Below are positions 47,041-56,214 of a stretch of DNA of 64,000 nucleotides, in pieces; the first letter of the stretch is position 1, and each line of letters begins with the position of its first letter. Origin of the DNA: Devosia sp. 67-54 (GTDB lineage: Bacteria > Pseudomonadota > Alphaproteobacteria > Rhizobiales > Devosiaceae); contig NZ_MKVA01000006.1 in assembly GCF_001899075.1 (NCBI RefSeq), forward strand, positions 124,001 through 188,000, written 5' to 3'. Position numbers and translations under genes: made by a program. A model generated the notes under the pieces. That model was not told the DNA's origin. It saw only the letters and a list, made by a program, of their open reading frames with translations, and ran no database searches.

Positions 47041-48497
47041 TGCTGACGCCCACCATTGCTGATGCGGCCCGCCTGATCGCCGCCCGCAAGCTTTCGCCGG
47101 TGGAGTTGGTGGAGCATTGCGTTGCTCGCATTTCGGCGCTCGATGGCGATCTCCATTGCTTCATAGCCATTACAGAGGATCGCGCGCGACAGGAGGCGAA
47201 GGCCGCAGAGAGTCGGATGATGGCCGGTACGCTGCGCGGCAGGCTAGATGGCGTACCTATCGCCCACAAGGACATCTTTGCGACGCGAGGTATCGCGACG
47301 ACAGCGCATTCCAGGCTCTTGGACCGTTGGTTCCCGGCTGAAGACGCGCATGTGGTGACGTTGTTGGCAGACGCCGGTACGGTCATGCTCGGCAAGCTGA
47401 CGACGCACGAATTCGCCTTAGGCGGCCCGTCATTTGATCTGCCGTGGCCCCCGGCCCGCAATCCATGGGATATTGAGCGATTCACGTCCGGATCCTCCAG
47501 CGGGTCGGCCGCCGCAATAGCCGCCGGCTTGGTGTTGGGTGCAACAGGCTCGGATACAGGCGGGTCGATCCGGGAGCCGGCTGCCCTATGCGGCGTCGCG
47601 GGTCTCAAGCCGACCTTTGGCTTGTGCAGCCGGACGGGTGTGCTGCCACTGGCCTTCTCGCTCGATCATCCCGGTGTACTCGCCTGGACCGTTGAAGATT
47701 GTGCGATTCTCCTGCAAGCGGTCGCAGGACATGATCCGCGCGATCCCGCCAGCCGGTGCCGACTCGCGCCAGACTTTTCGGCCAGGCTCGGACGCCACGC
47801 GAAGGGAGTCCGGATCGGAGTGGTTCCCCGCTGGCACGAGACCGAGTGCACGGTCAGTGAAGCTGTCCGCCGAGCCTATGAGAACGCACTTTCAATCTGG
47901 AGAGCGCAGGGAGCACAGATTGTCGAACTGGATATGCCGGCCCTGCGGGACTATCAGGCTGTCACAATCGCTATCATGCTTTGCGAAGCCTTCGCTATCC
48001 ACGAACCATGGATGCGCGAGCGCTTCGCGGACTATGGTGAGATCTTCCGTGACCGCGTAGCGCTAGGTGCCCTCATAAGCGGCGCCGATTATCTTCAGGC
48101 GCTACGCCGCCGGTCCGAACTGTGCGTCTTGACCCTCGAGGCCGCCTCAGGAGTTGACGTGATAGCGACGCCCGGCGCCGTGAACGAAGCTCCGCCAATC
48201 GGCAGCGTGACCAAGTGGGGTTTTCTAACGAGCTCGAGTTTTGCCAAGCCGTTTAACGTGACAGGTTGGCCGGCTATCTCCGTTCGCTCCGGCTTTGGTG
48301 ATCATAATCTTCCGGTCGCGGTGCAGATTGCGGCCAAGCCGTTTCAGGAGCCTTTGCTCCTTCAGGTGGCGCATGCCTTCGAACGCGCAGCAGACATGGA
48401 CGTAGCTCGGCCGAGCGTCCCAACAGGCCCGTCGGTTCAGCCTCAGCAGGCAGGGTTATTGCGGCCCGGACGCGATGCTCCCTCCACAAACGCCTGA
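47040..48497 (+). CDS. Amidase signature enzyme, AtzE-like
   Basis: A 485-residue amidase. The Ser-cisSer-Lys triad is in place: Lys77 (PIAHKDIF), cis-Ser152 (TSGSSSGSAAA) and nucleophile Ser176 (TGGSIREPAALCG). It follows the AtzG-like gene with a one-base overlap, the arrangement seen for AtzG-AtzE (1-carboxybiuret hydrolase) and related amidase pairs. The substrate is unknown but should be an amide or ureido compound handled by this module. The 3' end overlaps the convergent LysR gene by 55 bp. Confidence 0.87.
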   Translation: MLTPTIADAARLIAARKLSPVELVEHCVARISALDGDLHCFIAITEDRARQEAKAAESRMMAGTLRGRLDGVPIAHKDIFATRGIATTAHSRLLDRWFPAEDAHVVTLLADAGTVMLGKLTTHEFALGGPSFDLPWPPARNPWDIERFTSGSSSGSAAAIAAGLVLGATGSDTGGSIREPAALCGVAGLKPTFGLCSRTGVLPLAFSLDHPGVLAWTVEDCAILLQAVAGHDPRDPASRCRLAPDFSARLGRHAKGVRIGVVPRWHETECTVSEAVRRAYENALSIWRAQGAQIVELDMPALRDYQAVTIAIMLCEAFAIHEPWMRERFADYGEIFRDRVALGALISGADYLQALRRRSELCVLTLEAASGVDVIATPGAVNEAPPIGSVTKWGFLTSSSFAKPFNVTGWPAISVRSGFGDHNLPVAVQIAAKPFQEPLLLQVAHAFERAADMDVARPSVPTGPSVQPQQAGLLRPGRDAPSTNA

Positions 48498-49366
48498 AGG
48501 TCTTCCGCAAAAGCTGCTGCCAACTGGGAGGCCCTGTCCATCTCTGGAAAGATGACAGCGAGATTAACTCCGAAGGGCTCAAGAAGCGGTTTTACGGACA
48601 CCCCAAGGCCGTCGGTCGGCTTGGCGGTCGACCACCCGACCAGCGTTATCCCGATGCCCGCCGCCGCCAGGCCGCAGGCAATCGAAGCACTGGGCGTCTC
48701 CACGACGACCTGTGGCACGACGCCCAATCCAGACAACATACTGTCAATCTGATGTCGCACGAAACTGTGCTGCGACAGCAAAACCATACGCTCACCATGC
48801 AGGTCTTTGAGGGAAATCAGGCTCTGGCCCGCCAGGCGATGAATCGTCGGGATCACCGCCACATAGGGGATAGGCGGCAATGGTCGCACTTGAATCGCCT
48901 CACGGAATGTCGGCATTTCGACGATTCCTACGTCGAACTGTCGCGTCGAAACTAGTTCGGCAATTTGGCGGGATGACATGCTCTCAATAAACGCGCTGAC
49001 TTTGGGACGCGACGACAGGAAATGTCCCAACGCCTGCGGAACGAGCCATTGGGCAAGCGCTGGCAAAGTGGCGATGCGGAGTGCCCCCGCCCGCTGCAGG
49101 CCTATATCTGCCGCGATCTGCCCAACATATTCGATGCTGCGATAGCTCTTCTCTACTTCTCGGTAGAGTGCTTCGGCCTCGACCGTTGGGATGATTCTAC
49201 GGCCCTTCCTGACGAATAGTGCGTAGCCCAGCCGTCCTTCGAGCATCGCGATGGTACGACTGACGCCGGGTTGGGTCAGGTTCATAAGGTTGGCCGCGCC
49301 AGTAATGCTGCCGCAGATCATCACGGCGCGGAACATCTCGATTTGACGTAGGCTCAGCAGCGACAT
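48443..49366 (-). CDS. LysR-family transcriptional regulator (module B)
   Basis: A 307-residue LysR regulator: N-terminal HTH (LRQIEMFRAVMICGSITGAANLMNLTQPGVSRTIAMLE) and a periplasmic-binding-like effector domain. ATG at 49366 is preferred over one at 49378. It is divergent from the ABC ATPase gene and converges on the amidase, so it probably controls the second half of the module (transporter plus dehydrogenase) and perhaps the first. LysR regulators usually activate with a pathway intermediate as co-inducer. Confidence 0.9.
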   Translation of the reverse strand: MSLLSLRQIEMFRAVMICGSITGAANLMNLTQPGVSRTIAMLEGRLGYALFVRKGRRIIPTVEAEALYREVEKSYRSIEYVGQIAADIGLQRAGALRIATLPALAQWLVPQALGHFLSSRPKVSAFIESMSSRQIAELVSTRQFDVGIVEMPTFREAIQVRPLPPIPYVAVIPTIHRLAGQSLISLKDLHGERMVLLSQHSFVRHQIDSMLSGLGVVPQVVVETPSASIACGLAAAGIGITLVGWSTAKPTDGLGVSVKPLLEPFGVNLAVIFPEMDRASQLAAAFAEDLQAFVEGASRPGRNNPAC

Positions 49367-49387
49367 GATACATAACATCTGCGCATA

Positions 49388-49441
49388 TACAGTGACATTG
49401 TTTTTCTTTTCCTTGACGACAGCTGGTCCTTATAGTGACAT
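49388..49441. promoter_or_regulatory. Direct repeats in the LysR/ABC divergent region
   Basis: TACAGTGACAT (49388-49398) and TATAGTGACAT (49431-49441) are direct repeats with a 43-bp period, about four helical turns. They lie just upstream of the LysR gene within a 281-bp region that otherwise shows no gene. They may be LysR binding sites; no full T-N11-A palindrome was verified. Confidence 0.4.
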
Positions 49442-49647
49442 CGATATCAGCTGGTAGCACTGCTGCGCAAGGAACTTCACGCTTACCGATGGACCTGGAG
49501 GCATTGTATGCCTTTTTGTCATCTGACCCCTAGCGGGTGGGCGCAAACATTGCTGCTTAAGGCATGATGTGGCCGACACAGCGATGCGACGTTCGCCCGA
49601 CCAAAGAAGAAACGTGCGGTGTCAAAGCCGCAGGACTGGGAAACAAT

Positions 49648-50688
49648 ATGGCTTTTCTGAAACTAGAGAGCCTGAGGAAGGCCTACGGTGAGTTCGTCGC
49701 CGTAAAGGAATGCAGCCTGTCCATCGGGGAGGGGGAATTCGTTTGTCTGCTTGGCCCTTCCGGTTGCGGCAAGACAACCACACTCCAGATGATCGCCGGG
49801 TTCGTCGAGCCGACCGAGGGGCGCATTATTCTCAACGGCGCCGACATCACCCGCTTGGGGCCTAGCAAGCGCGGCCTGGGAATCGTCTTTCAGAGCTATG
49901 CGCTGTTTCCCCACATGACGGTCGCGGCGAATGTTGCCTTTGGCCTGGAAATGCGCGCAATAGCGAAGCGCGAACGTCGGGAGCGTGTCGCGCACATGCT
50001 GGATCTGGTTCGACTCGACGGATTTGCCGATCGCTATCCGCGCCAACTTTCAGGCGGCCAGCGCCAGCGCGTTGCATTGGCCCGCGCCCTAGTCATCGAG
50101 CCTTCCGTGCTGCTCTTGGACGAGCCCATGGGCGCCCTCGACGCCCTGCTGCGTGAGGAGATGCAGATCGAACTCCGCGCACTGCAGAAAAGGCTCGGCA
50201 TCACAACTATCATGGTAACGCATGATCAAGTGGAGGCTATGTCTCTGGCCGACCGCGTTGTCCTGCTCAACAACGGCAGCGTCGAACAGGTAGCCGAACC
50301 CTTCGCGATGTATGAGCATCCGAGCGGACGCTTCGCATCGACTTTCCTGGGTAAGTCCAACGTCCTGGCGGGCGACGTGTCCGGCGCGAGCGTGCTGGTT
50401 GGCGATCAGGAACTTCCTGCGGACCTGGCGGGCATGAGCGGCGCGGTCGACTACATCATCCGGCCCGAAAAAATTACCTTTGCTGCAGCAGGTGGTCTCG
50501 TGCGTGGCCAGGTCACGGCGCGGGTCTTCCTCGGAGATCGCTGGCTGTATCAGCTCGATACCCCGGTTGGACCAATGCAGGTGATTGACACCAATGTGGG
50601 TCTGCCAAAAGCAGTCGAAGGTGATGCAGTCGGCTTGGTATGGGCAGCGGAGAATGCCCGTGTCGTCGCGCGGGGAGCGGCGTCATGA
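49648..50688 (+). CDS. PotA-like ABC transporter ATP-binding protein (module B)
   Basis: A 346-residue ATPase of the spermidine/putrescine (MOI/TOBE) class: Walker A GPSGCGKTT, Q-loop QSYALFPHMTV, signature LSGGQRQRVALARAL, Walker B LLLDEPMGALD, and a C-terminal TOBE region with IIRPEKI. I start at ATG 49648 because the family match begins there; the frame is open from 49564. Its stop overlaps the permease start (ATGA). It energises the importer whose binding protein is at 44349. Confidence 0.91.
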   Translation: MAFLKLESLRKAYGEFVAVKECSLSIGEGEFVCLLGPSGCGKTTTLQMIAGFVEPTEGRIILNGADITRLGPSKRGLGIVFQSYALFPHMTVAANVAFGLEMRAIAKRERRERVAHMLDLVRLDGFADRYPRQLSGGQRQRVALARALVIEPSVLLLDEPMGALDALLREEMQIELRALQKRLGITTIMVTHDQVEAMSLADRVVLLNNGSVEQVAEPFAMYEHPSGRFASTFLGKSNVLAGDVSGASVLVGDQELPADLAGMSGAVDYIIRPEKITFAAAGGLVRGQVTARVFLGDRWLYQLDTPVGPMQVIDTNVGLPKAVEGDAVGLVWAAENARVVARGAAS

Positions 50689-51542
50689 CCAAGCGATTGC
50701 TTCTTCCCTATGGGCTTGTTGGGCCTGGTCTGCTGGCTGCGCTTGCGCTCGTGGCGCTACCGCTGCTCCTGACGCTCTCGCTGAGTTTTCTGCCGTTCAC
50801 CTATGCCGATGGCATCGGGGACGGGTTTACCATGGCCAATTACGTCGAGATCGCGACGGACGGCTACTACCAGGAAATTTTCTTACGCACCTTCTTGTTG
50901 GCGCTCATCGTCACGGGCGTATCGATCCTGATCGGCGCGCCCGAGGCGTATATCCTGGCCCGTTTGTCCCCTTTCATGCGCGCCATCGCCTTCGTGGTGG
51001 TCCTTGGCCCGCTGCTCATTTCAGTCGTTGTGCGAACGCTTGGCTGGACGATCCTGCTTGGCAACGAGGGCGTCATAAACCGTGTGCTGTTGTCCATTGG
51101 CCTAATCTCTGAGCCGATACGACTGATGTACACTTTTACCGGCATGGCCATCGCCTTGGTGCATGTGCTCGTTCCGTTTGTAGTGCTGGCCGTTTGGACC
51201 TCGCTGCAAAAGCTCGATCCGGCGACGGAGCAGGCGGCGGAGTCGCTCGGCGCCGGCCCGCTCACCACGCTGACAAGAATCGTTTTGCCCCAAGTTCTTC
51301 CGGGTGTTCTGTCAGGCGGACTGATCGTCTTCGCACTGGCTTCCAGCGCTTTCGCCACCCCTGCCATTATCGGCGGCCGGCGTCTCAAGGTCGTATCCAC
51401 GACGATCTATGACGAGTTCCTGAACTACCTGAACTGGCCGCTTGGTGCCGCACTGGCGCTGGTGTTGCTCGTGATCGTCCTGGTGATCTCCGTCGGCGTC
51501 AGCCGCTTCGTCGAGCGCCGTTACAAGCAGGCGTTTCAATGA
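50685..51542 (+). CDS. PotB-like ABC transporter permease (module B)
   Basis: A 285-residue permease with six hydrophobic segments and the EAA loop EQAAESLGAGPLTTLTRIVLPQVLPGVLSGG, which docks on the ATPase. It overlaps its neighbours on both sides by 4 bp, so translation is coupled. It forms a heterodimer with the next permease. Confidence 0.91.
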   Translation: MTKRLLLPYGLVGPGLLAALALVALPLLLTLSLSFLPFTYADGIGDGFTMANYVEIATDGYYQEIFLRTFLLALIVTGVSILIGAPEAYILARLSPFMRAIAFVVVLGPLLISVVVRTLGWTILLGNEGVINRVLLSIGLISEPIRLMYTFTGMAIALVHVLVPFVVLAVWTSLQKLDPATEQAAESLGAGPLTTLTRIVLPQVLPGVLSGGLIVFALASSAFATPAIIGGRRLKVVSTTIYDEFLNYLNWPLGAALALVLLVIVLVISVGVSRFVERRYKQAFQ

Positions 51543-52333
51543 GCCGGACGCCCATTGCCCTTCACATTTTCCACTGGCTGTTCGTTCTGTTCATGGTGGC
51601 GCCGCTGGCAGTTGTTGTCCTCGTCTCCTTCACGGACAAGGGTTACATCTCCTTTCCATTTGACGGTGCTTCGCTGCGCTGGTTTCAGGCCATCTGGAAC
51701 CAGAAGAGCTTCATCGACTCGTTTTGGCTTAGTCTCGCCTTGGGCGCGACCGCTGCCACGTTGGCGGTCGTGCTTGCTGTTCCAGCGGCCATGGCGATCG
51801 CTTGGCATCGCTTCCCTGCCCGCGATCTTGCTCTCGCGTTGCTGATGTCGCCGCTCATGCTACCGGCTATCGTTTTGGGTATCGCGATTTTGCGACTTCT
51901 GTCTCACCTGGGGATGACTGGTTCCCTTGCGGGGCTGGTTGCTGCACATATGGTCGTTGTGTTGCCCTATGTGCTTCGCCTCGTCATCGCAGCGGCGGCT
52001 GGATACGACCACGCGCTTAGTCAGGCCGCCAGATCGCTGGGGGCCTCTGCTTGGGCGGCTTTTCGACGCATAGAGCTTCCGCAGCTCGTACCCGGCATAG
52101 CAGGTGGTTGGATAATCGCTTTCGTCACCAGTTTCGACGAACTCACGATGTCGATCTTCGTGTCTAGCGCCGGCACGACGACGCTCCCGGTCCGGATGTA
52201 CAACTACATCGCCAACACGATCGATCCCTTGCTCGCTGCAATCTCCACCGTCCTGATCGCTCTGACGCTGGTGCTTATGATCGTCCTCGACCGGCTGTTC
52301 GGGCTGGATCGCATTCTCGGTGGCAAAGCATGA
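51539..52333 (+). CDS. PotC-like ABC transporter permease (module B)
   Basis: A 264-residue permease with six helices and the EAA loop SQAARSLGASAWAAFRRIELPQLVPGIAGG; VTSFDELTMSIFVSSAGTTTLPVRMY is the typical PotC C-terminal segment. It is the second channel subunit. A 4-bp overlap links it to the following oxidoreductase, so uptake and oxidation genes are one transcript. Confidence 0.91.
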   Translation: MSRTPIALHIFHWLFVLFMVAPLAVVVLVSFTDKGYISFPFDGASLRWFQAIWNQKSFIDSFWLSLALGATAATLAVVLAVPAAMAIAWHRFPARDLALALLMSPLMLPAIVLGIAILRLLSHLGMTGSLAGLVAAHMVVVLPYVLRLVIAAAAGYDHALSQAARSLGASAWAAFRRIELPQLVPGIAGGWIIAFVTSFDELTMSIFVSSAGTTTLPVRMYNYIANTIDPLLAAISTVLIALTLVLMIVLDRLFGLDRILGGKA

Positions 52334-53439
52334 GCGTAGGAAAGCCCATCGACACGGTGGTTATTGGTGGCGGCGTTGTCGGCATGTCCGTTGCTTATGG
52401 GCTTGCGCGTGCAGGAGAGCGCGTGCGCGTGCTCGACGAAGGTGATGATGCTTTCCGTGCGGCACGTGGCAATTTCGGTCTCGTCTGGGTGCAGGGGAAG
52501 GGAGTGGGCAAGCCTGCCTACGCGCGATGGTCGATGGAAGCCGCGCGTTTATGGGCAGGAGTGCGGGATGAGTTGACTGCACGCACTGGGATCGACCTCC
52601 AGCTTTCCCAGCCGGGCGGTTTGTCGCTGTGCCTCAGCGACTCGGAACTAGAACAGCGGTCTCGGACCTTGAGCGGCCTCGCCCGCGACGTAGGCCCCGA
52701 CTACTCATTTGAAATGCTCGACGCTGTCGAGCTGCGCGAGCTGTGCCCGTATATTGGGACGAAGGTCGTAGGTGCTTCCTACAGCTCCACGGATGGCCAC
52801 GTTAGTCCTATCAGGCTGTTGCGGGCGCTGGCTGAGGGTTTGAACTCTCTCCAGACGGAAATTCTCCCAGGCCAGCATGTTGACGCGATCGAGTACTGCG
52901 ATGGCGTCTTTTGTGTCCGGAGCGGCACTGCCGCCCACCTTGCTCCCAAAGTGGTTCTTGCCGCGGGCCTGGGTAGCGCGCGTTTGGGGCCGATGGTTGG
53001 GCTCGACGTGCCTGTCGCGCCAATGCGCGGCCAGATATTGATCACGGAAAGAGTGTTGCCGTTCCTCGATTTGCCGTTGGCAACGGTACGTCAGACGGGC
53101 GACGGAGGGGTGCAGATCGGCGACTCCAAGGAGGACGTCGGCTTTGATGACCGATCGACGACGGATGTCCTGTCCGGCATCGCGGAGCGGGCGCTGCGCT
53201 CGTTTCCGATCCTCGCCGATCTGAACATCGTTCGAACTTGGGGTGCGCTGAGGGTGATGACGCCCGATGGCTATCCCATCTATCAGCAATCTCGGGAGTA
53301 CCCCGGCGCGTTCGTGGTCACCTGCCATTCGGGCATCACCCTGGTGCCACACCACATGGGCTCGATCGCGGCGTGGATACACGGTGGCTCGGAGCCGCCC
53401 GCAATTCAAGATTTCAAGGCGGAGCGCTTCCATGTTTAG
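52330..53439 (+). CDS. FAD-dependent DAO-family oxidoreductase, HcnC/OoxB-like subunit
   Basis: A 369-residue DAO flavoprotein with the N-terminal FAD motif TVVIGGGVVGMSVAYGLARAG and the C-terminal WGALRVMTPDGYPIY. With the next two genes it makes a three-part set like HcnABC, opine oxidase (OoxAB/NoxAB) and D-hydroxyproline dehydrogenase. These oxidise a C-N bond of an amino acid or opine and send electrons to the respiratory chain. This subunit most likely carries the substrate oxidation site. Substrate not readable. Confidence 0.86.
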   Translation: MSVGKPIDTVVIGGGVVGMSVAYGLARAGERVRVLDEGDDAFRAARGNFGLVWVQGKGVGKPAYARWSMEAARLWAGVRDELTARTGIDLQLSQPGGLSLCLSDSELEQRSRTLSGLARDVGPDYSFEMLDAVELRELCPYIGTKVVGASYSSTDGHVSPIRLLRALAEGLNSLQTEILPGQHVDAIEYCDGVFCVRSGTAAHLAPKVVLAAGLGSARLGPMVGLDVPVAPMRGQILITERVLPFLDLPLATVRQTGDGGVQIGDSKEDVGFDDRSTTDVLSGIAERALRSFPILADLNIVRTWGALRVMTPDGYPIYQQSREYPGAFVVTCHSGITLVPHHMGSIAAWIHGGSEPPAIQDFKAERFHV

Positions 53440-53743
53440 GCACATGGCGGCACTGCCACAGTCTGAGACCGTCACCATTCGGGTCGATCGTCGCAACGTG
53501 AGTGTTCGTGCGGGCCTATCCCTGGCCCTCGCGCTCATGGAGGCCGGTGTCGTGCCGATACGGCGGTCTGCGGTTTCTGGTGCTCCACGCTCCCCCCTTT
53601 GCCTGATGGGCGTGTGTTTCGAATGCCTTGTCGAGGTTGACGGCCGGCAGAACGTGCAATCCTGCATGATCGAGGTGGTTGACGGAATGAACGTCCACCT
53701 ACCCGAAGGCGCACGCCGCGCAGAGGCCCAGCATGACGCATGA
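53432..53743 (+). CDS. (2Fe-2S)-binding small subunit, HcnA-like
   Basis: A 103-residue ferredoxin-like subunit. Cysteines 57, 62, 65 and 78 (PLCLMGVCFEC ... QSCM) form the C-x4-C-x2-C-x12-C pattern that holds a plant-type [2Fe-2S] cluster. ATG at 53432 overlaps the preceding gene by 8 bp; its end overlaps the next by 11 bp. It probably passes electrons between the two flavoproteins of the dehydrogenase. Confidence 0.87.
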   Translation: MFRHMAALPQSETVTIRVDRRNVSVRAGLSLALALMEAGVVPIRRSAVSGAPRSPLCLMGVCFECLVEVDGRQNVQSCMIEVVDGMNVHLPEGARRAEAQHDA

Positions 53744-55148
53744 TCTGGTTGTGATTGGTGCTGGTCCGGCGGGTATGGCTGCGGCCATTGCGGGCGCTGA
53801 GCTTGGGTTGAATGTCGCGGTTCTCGAAGAGCAGCGCCTGCCCGGCGGGCAAATCTACCGCAATATCGAGAAAGTGGGGCCGGAGCTGTCTACGATATTG
53901 GGACCAGACTATGTTCGTGGTCGGGACTTGGCGGGGGCTTTTGTTGCGTCGTCGTGTGAGAAGTTCTTGGGAGCTACGGTCTGGGATGTTGCGCCGGACC
54001 TAACGGTCACGGCGTTGCATCGGGGGCGCAGTCTGCAGATCAAGTCCGCACAGCTCATTGTTGCGACTGGCGCGATGGAGCGCGCCTCGCCCTTTCCGGG
54101 TTGGACCTTGCCGGGTGTGCTCAACGCTGGCGCCGCCCAGATAGCGCTCAAATCCGGTGGGTCTGTGCCCTCGGGTCGGATCGTCCTTATTGGAGGGGGG
54201 CCACTGCTTTTACTGGTCGCCTGCCAGCTCCTTTCTGCAGGCGCCACGATCACCGGGATCGTCGAAACCTCGCCGCGTGGAAATGTGATCGGCGCCGTCC
54301 CGTTTCTGCCGGGGGCGTTGCTGGCGCCAAAGATGCTCCTGAAGGGGCTCGGCATGATGCGGTGCATAAGGCAGGCGGGGATACCTTGGTACAGTGCTGC
54401 AAGCGACCTTCTCATCGAGGGGACGGATCGGGTGAACGCTGTGTCTTTCAAAGAGGGATCGCGCGGCCGCCGCCTCGAAGCCGATACTGTGTTGCTGCAC
54501 CATGGCGTGGTCCCTAATACGCAGATATCCCGGCTGCTTCGCGTGGATCACGACTGGAATAGTCGCCAGCAGGCATGGCATCCGCGCCGTGACGAATCTT
54601 GCCAGACAAGCCTTTCAGGATTGCGGGTGGCCGGGGATGGAGGCGGGATAGCCGGCGCGGTCGCGGCCGAGCTGGAGGGGCGTTTGGCGGCCATCGGAGC
54701 CGCCCACGCTCTGGGTCGACTTTCGGCAAGCCAGCGGGATCAGCGTGTCTATCCTCTGCGCAGGGCCCTCAGGGCGCAACACCGTATTCGGCCGTTCCTC
54801 GATATGCTGTACCGCCCGCCAGGGTGGATCACCGCTCCAGCAGGCGAGACGATCGTTTGCAGGTGCGAAGAAGTCACAGCTGGCGAGATTGCGCAGACCA
54901 CCCAGTTGGGCAGCCTGGGTCCGAACCAGACCAAATTCTTCAGCCGATGTGGCATGGGTCCTTGCCAGGGACGGATATGCGGATTGCCGGTGACAGGCAT
55001 CATGGCAAGGGAACTCGGAAGGTCGCCGGCCGATATTGGCGCGTACCACATTCGCGCACCGCTCAAGCCCATTCCCCTCGCATCGATGGCGCTACTGGAA
55101 CCATTTCATACGCCGCACATGCAGGTCACCCAACAGACTGCTGAATAG
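53733..55148 (+). CDS. NAD(P)/FAD-type oxidoreductase with C-terminal [2Fe-2S] domain, HcnB/OoxA-like
   Basis: A 471-residue flavoprotein. N-terminal FAD fold LVVIGAGPAGMAAAIAG and EEQRLPGGQIY, a second Rossmann motif IVLIGGGPLLLLVACQL, and a C-terminal cysteine-rich BFD-like domain (VCRCEEVT at about 375, then SRCGMGPCQGRICG) holding another [2Fe-2S] cluster. This is the large subunit of the opine/hydroxyproline-dehydrogenase-type complex. It is the last gene of module B; no terminator hairpin is evident just after it. Confidence 0.87.
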   Translation: MTHDLVVIGAGPAGMAAAIAGAELGLNVAVLEEQRLPGGQIYRNIEKVGPELSTILGPDYVRGRDLAGAFVASSCEKFLGATVWDVAPDLTVTALHRGRSLQIKSAQLIVATGAMERASPFPGWTLPGVLNAGAAQIALKSGGSVPSGRIVLIGGGPLLLLVACQLLSAGATITGIVETSPRGNVIGAVPFLPGALLAPKMLLKGLGMMRCIRQAGIPWYSAASDLLIEGTDRVNAVSFKEGSRGRRLEADTVLLHHGVVPNTQISRLLRVDHDWNSRQQAWHPRRDESCQTSLSGLRVAGDGGGIAGAVAAELEGRLAAIGAAHALGRLSASQRDQRVYPLRRALRAQHRIRPFLDMLYRPPGWITAPAGETIVCRCEEVTAGEIAQTTQLGSLGPNQTKFFSRCGMGPCQGRICGLPVTGIMARELGRSPADIGAYHIRAPLKPIPLASMALLEPFHTPHMQVTQQTAE

Positions 55149-56214
55149 TTTTTTGGGCGGATCGCGGTTCGTCAAGATAACCTTAGGAAGATTGCGTGAT
55201 TGAACGCCTCGAAATCGGCACCTGCTTGAGAGGGGTATTATCTCCGCGGCCAGGCGGGGAGGGTGACTATCGGCGAGCAAACCCAGACATGCCCCGCGCG
55301 CGTTGCGCAGCTCTTGCTGTCGGCCGCCTCCTCCCGCAGCCACATGGTGCAGGCCATGTCCACGGCGCCACGCCTTAGGTCGGCGAAATCGCCTAGGATC
55401 CAGAACCTTGTCAGTGACTGGACTCGTGCCAGAACGTGCGCCGAATGGCGTTCATGCCTGACCACGACCGCCACCGCGATCGCGTGTTGCTCTCGATCAC
55501 CAGTGATCGCTGACGATCGGGTTTGGCGCGGTTGCGCCTCGAATACAGTTGCTGGCGCTGCACTTGCATCATGCGATTCCGCGCCTCGCCGGGCGGTCAG
55601 CCGCTCGAGCATGCGAACTATTCGCGGAGCGAGCGCGAGGGCCCGTTATGAATCGCCGAGGGCAGGACCTACTGGGAGACAGAGATGATCATTGTCTGTC
55701 GGGGGACACGGGTGCTGCTACCTCCGGGGCGCCCGGCACACGGCCAATAACAGCGCGGCAAGGCTAACCTGCTCGCCATGCTGAGCGGGGCGGGGACCCA
55801 TACCAAGGTCAGCTCCGTCGCCGACGCCGCCTACGACAACGACATCGAGGCGTTGCTCGAGGTTCGCTGATCGACCTTCGTCATGCTGTGACGGAGGCGT
55901 CGTTGGCGCGGACACGCACTCACATCGAGGCCCCCGAACCTAGGGCTATGGCCCCGCATTCTTTTGGGTCGCCACCGCCCGGCTGGCGACTCCCGAAGTT
56001 CCGAGAACCAGCAAGGGAAGTGACGGCCAGTTCAGGAAAGTAAGCCTCTACGAGAGTTGAGATCTTGGGGACTCAGTCGTCCCAGTTGAGCAAGTGCCAT
56101 GCCTCAAGCCTTGTTGACGCCGCGTGCCCCGGCGGGAAGTGATCGGCGGTTTCTAGGCGGAACGTGAAGCGTGAGGGTCAGAGCATCGAGGTCGAACGGA
56201 ATGGCGGCGACAAC
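55149..56214. other. Long region without an intact gene between convergent modules B and C
   Basis: About 1.07 kb separates the convergent ends of modules B and C. Open frames on both strands are short (up to about 140 codons), lack ribosome sites and show no family I can name. The leftward frame around 55,238-55,612 and a rightward stretch around 55,770-55,870 ending in ALLEVR look somewhat protein-like and may be remnants of decayed genes. I would not annotate a gene here. Confidence 0.55.
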
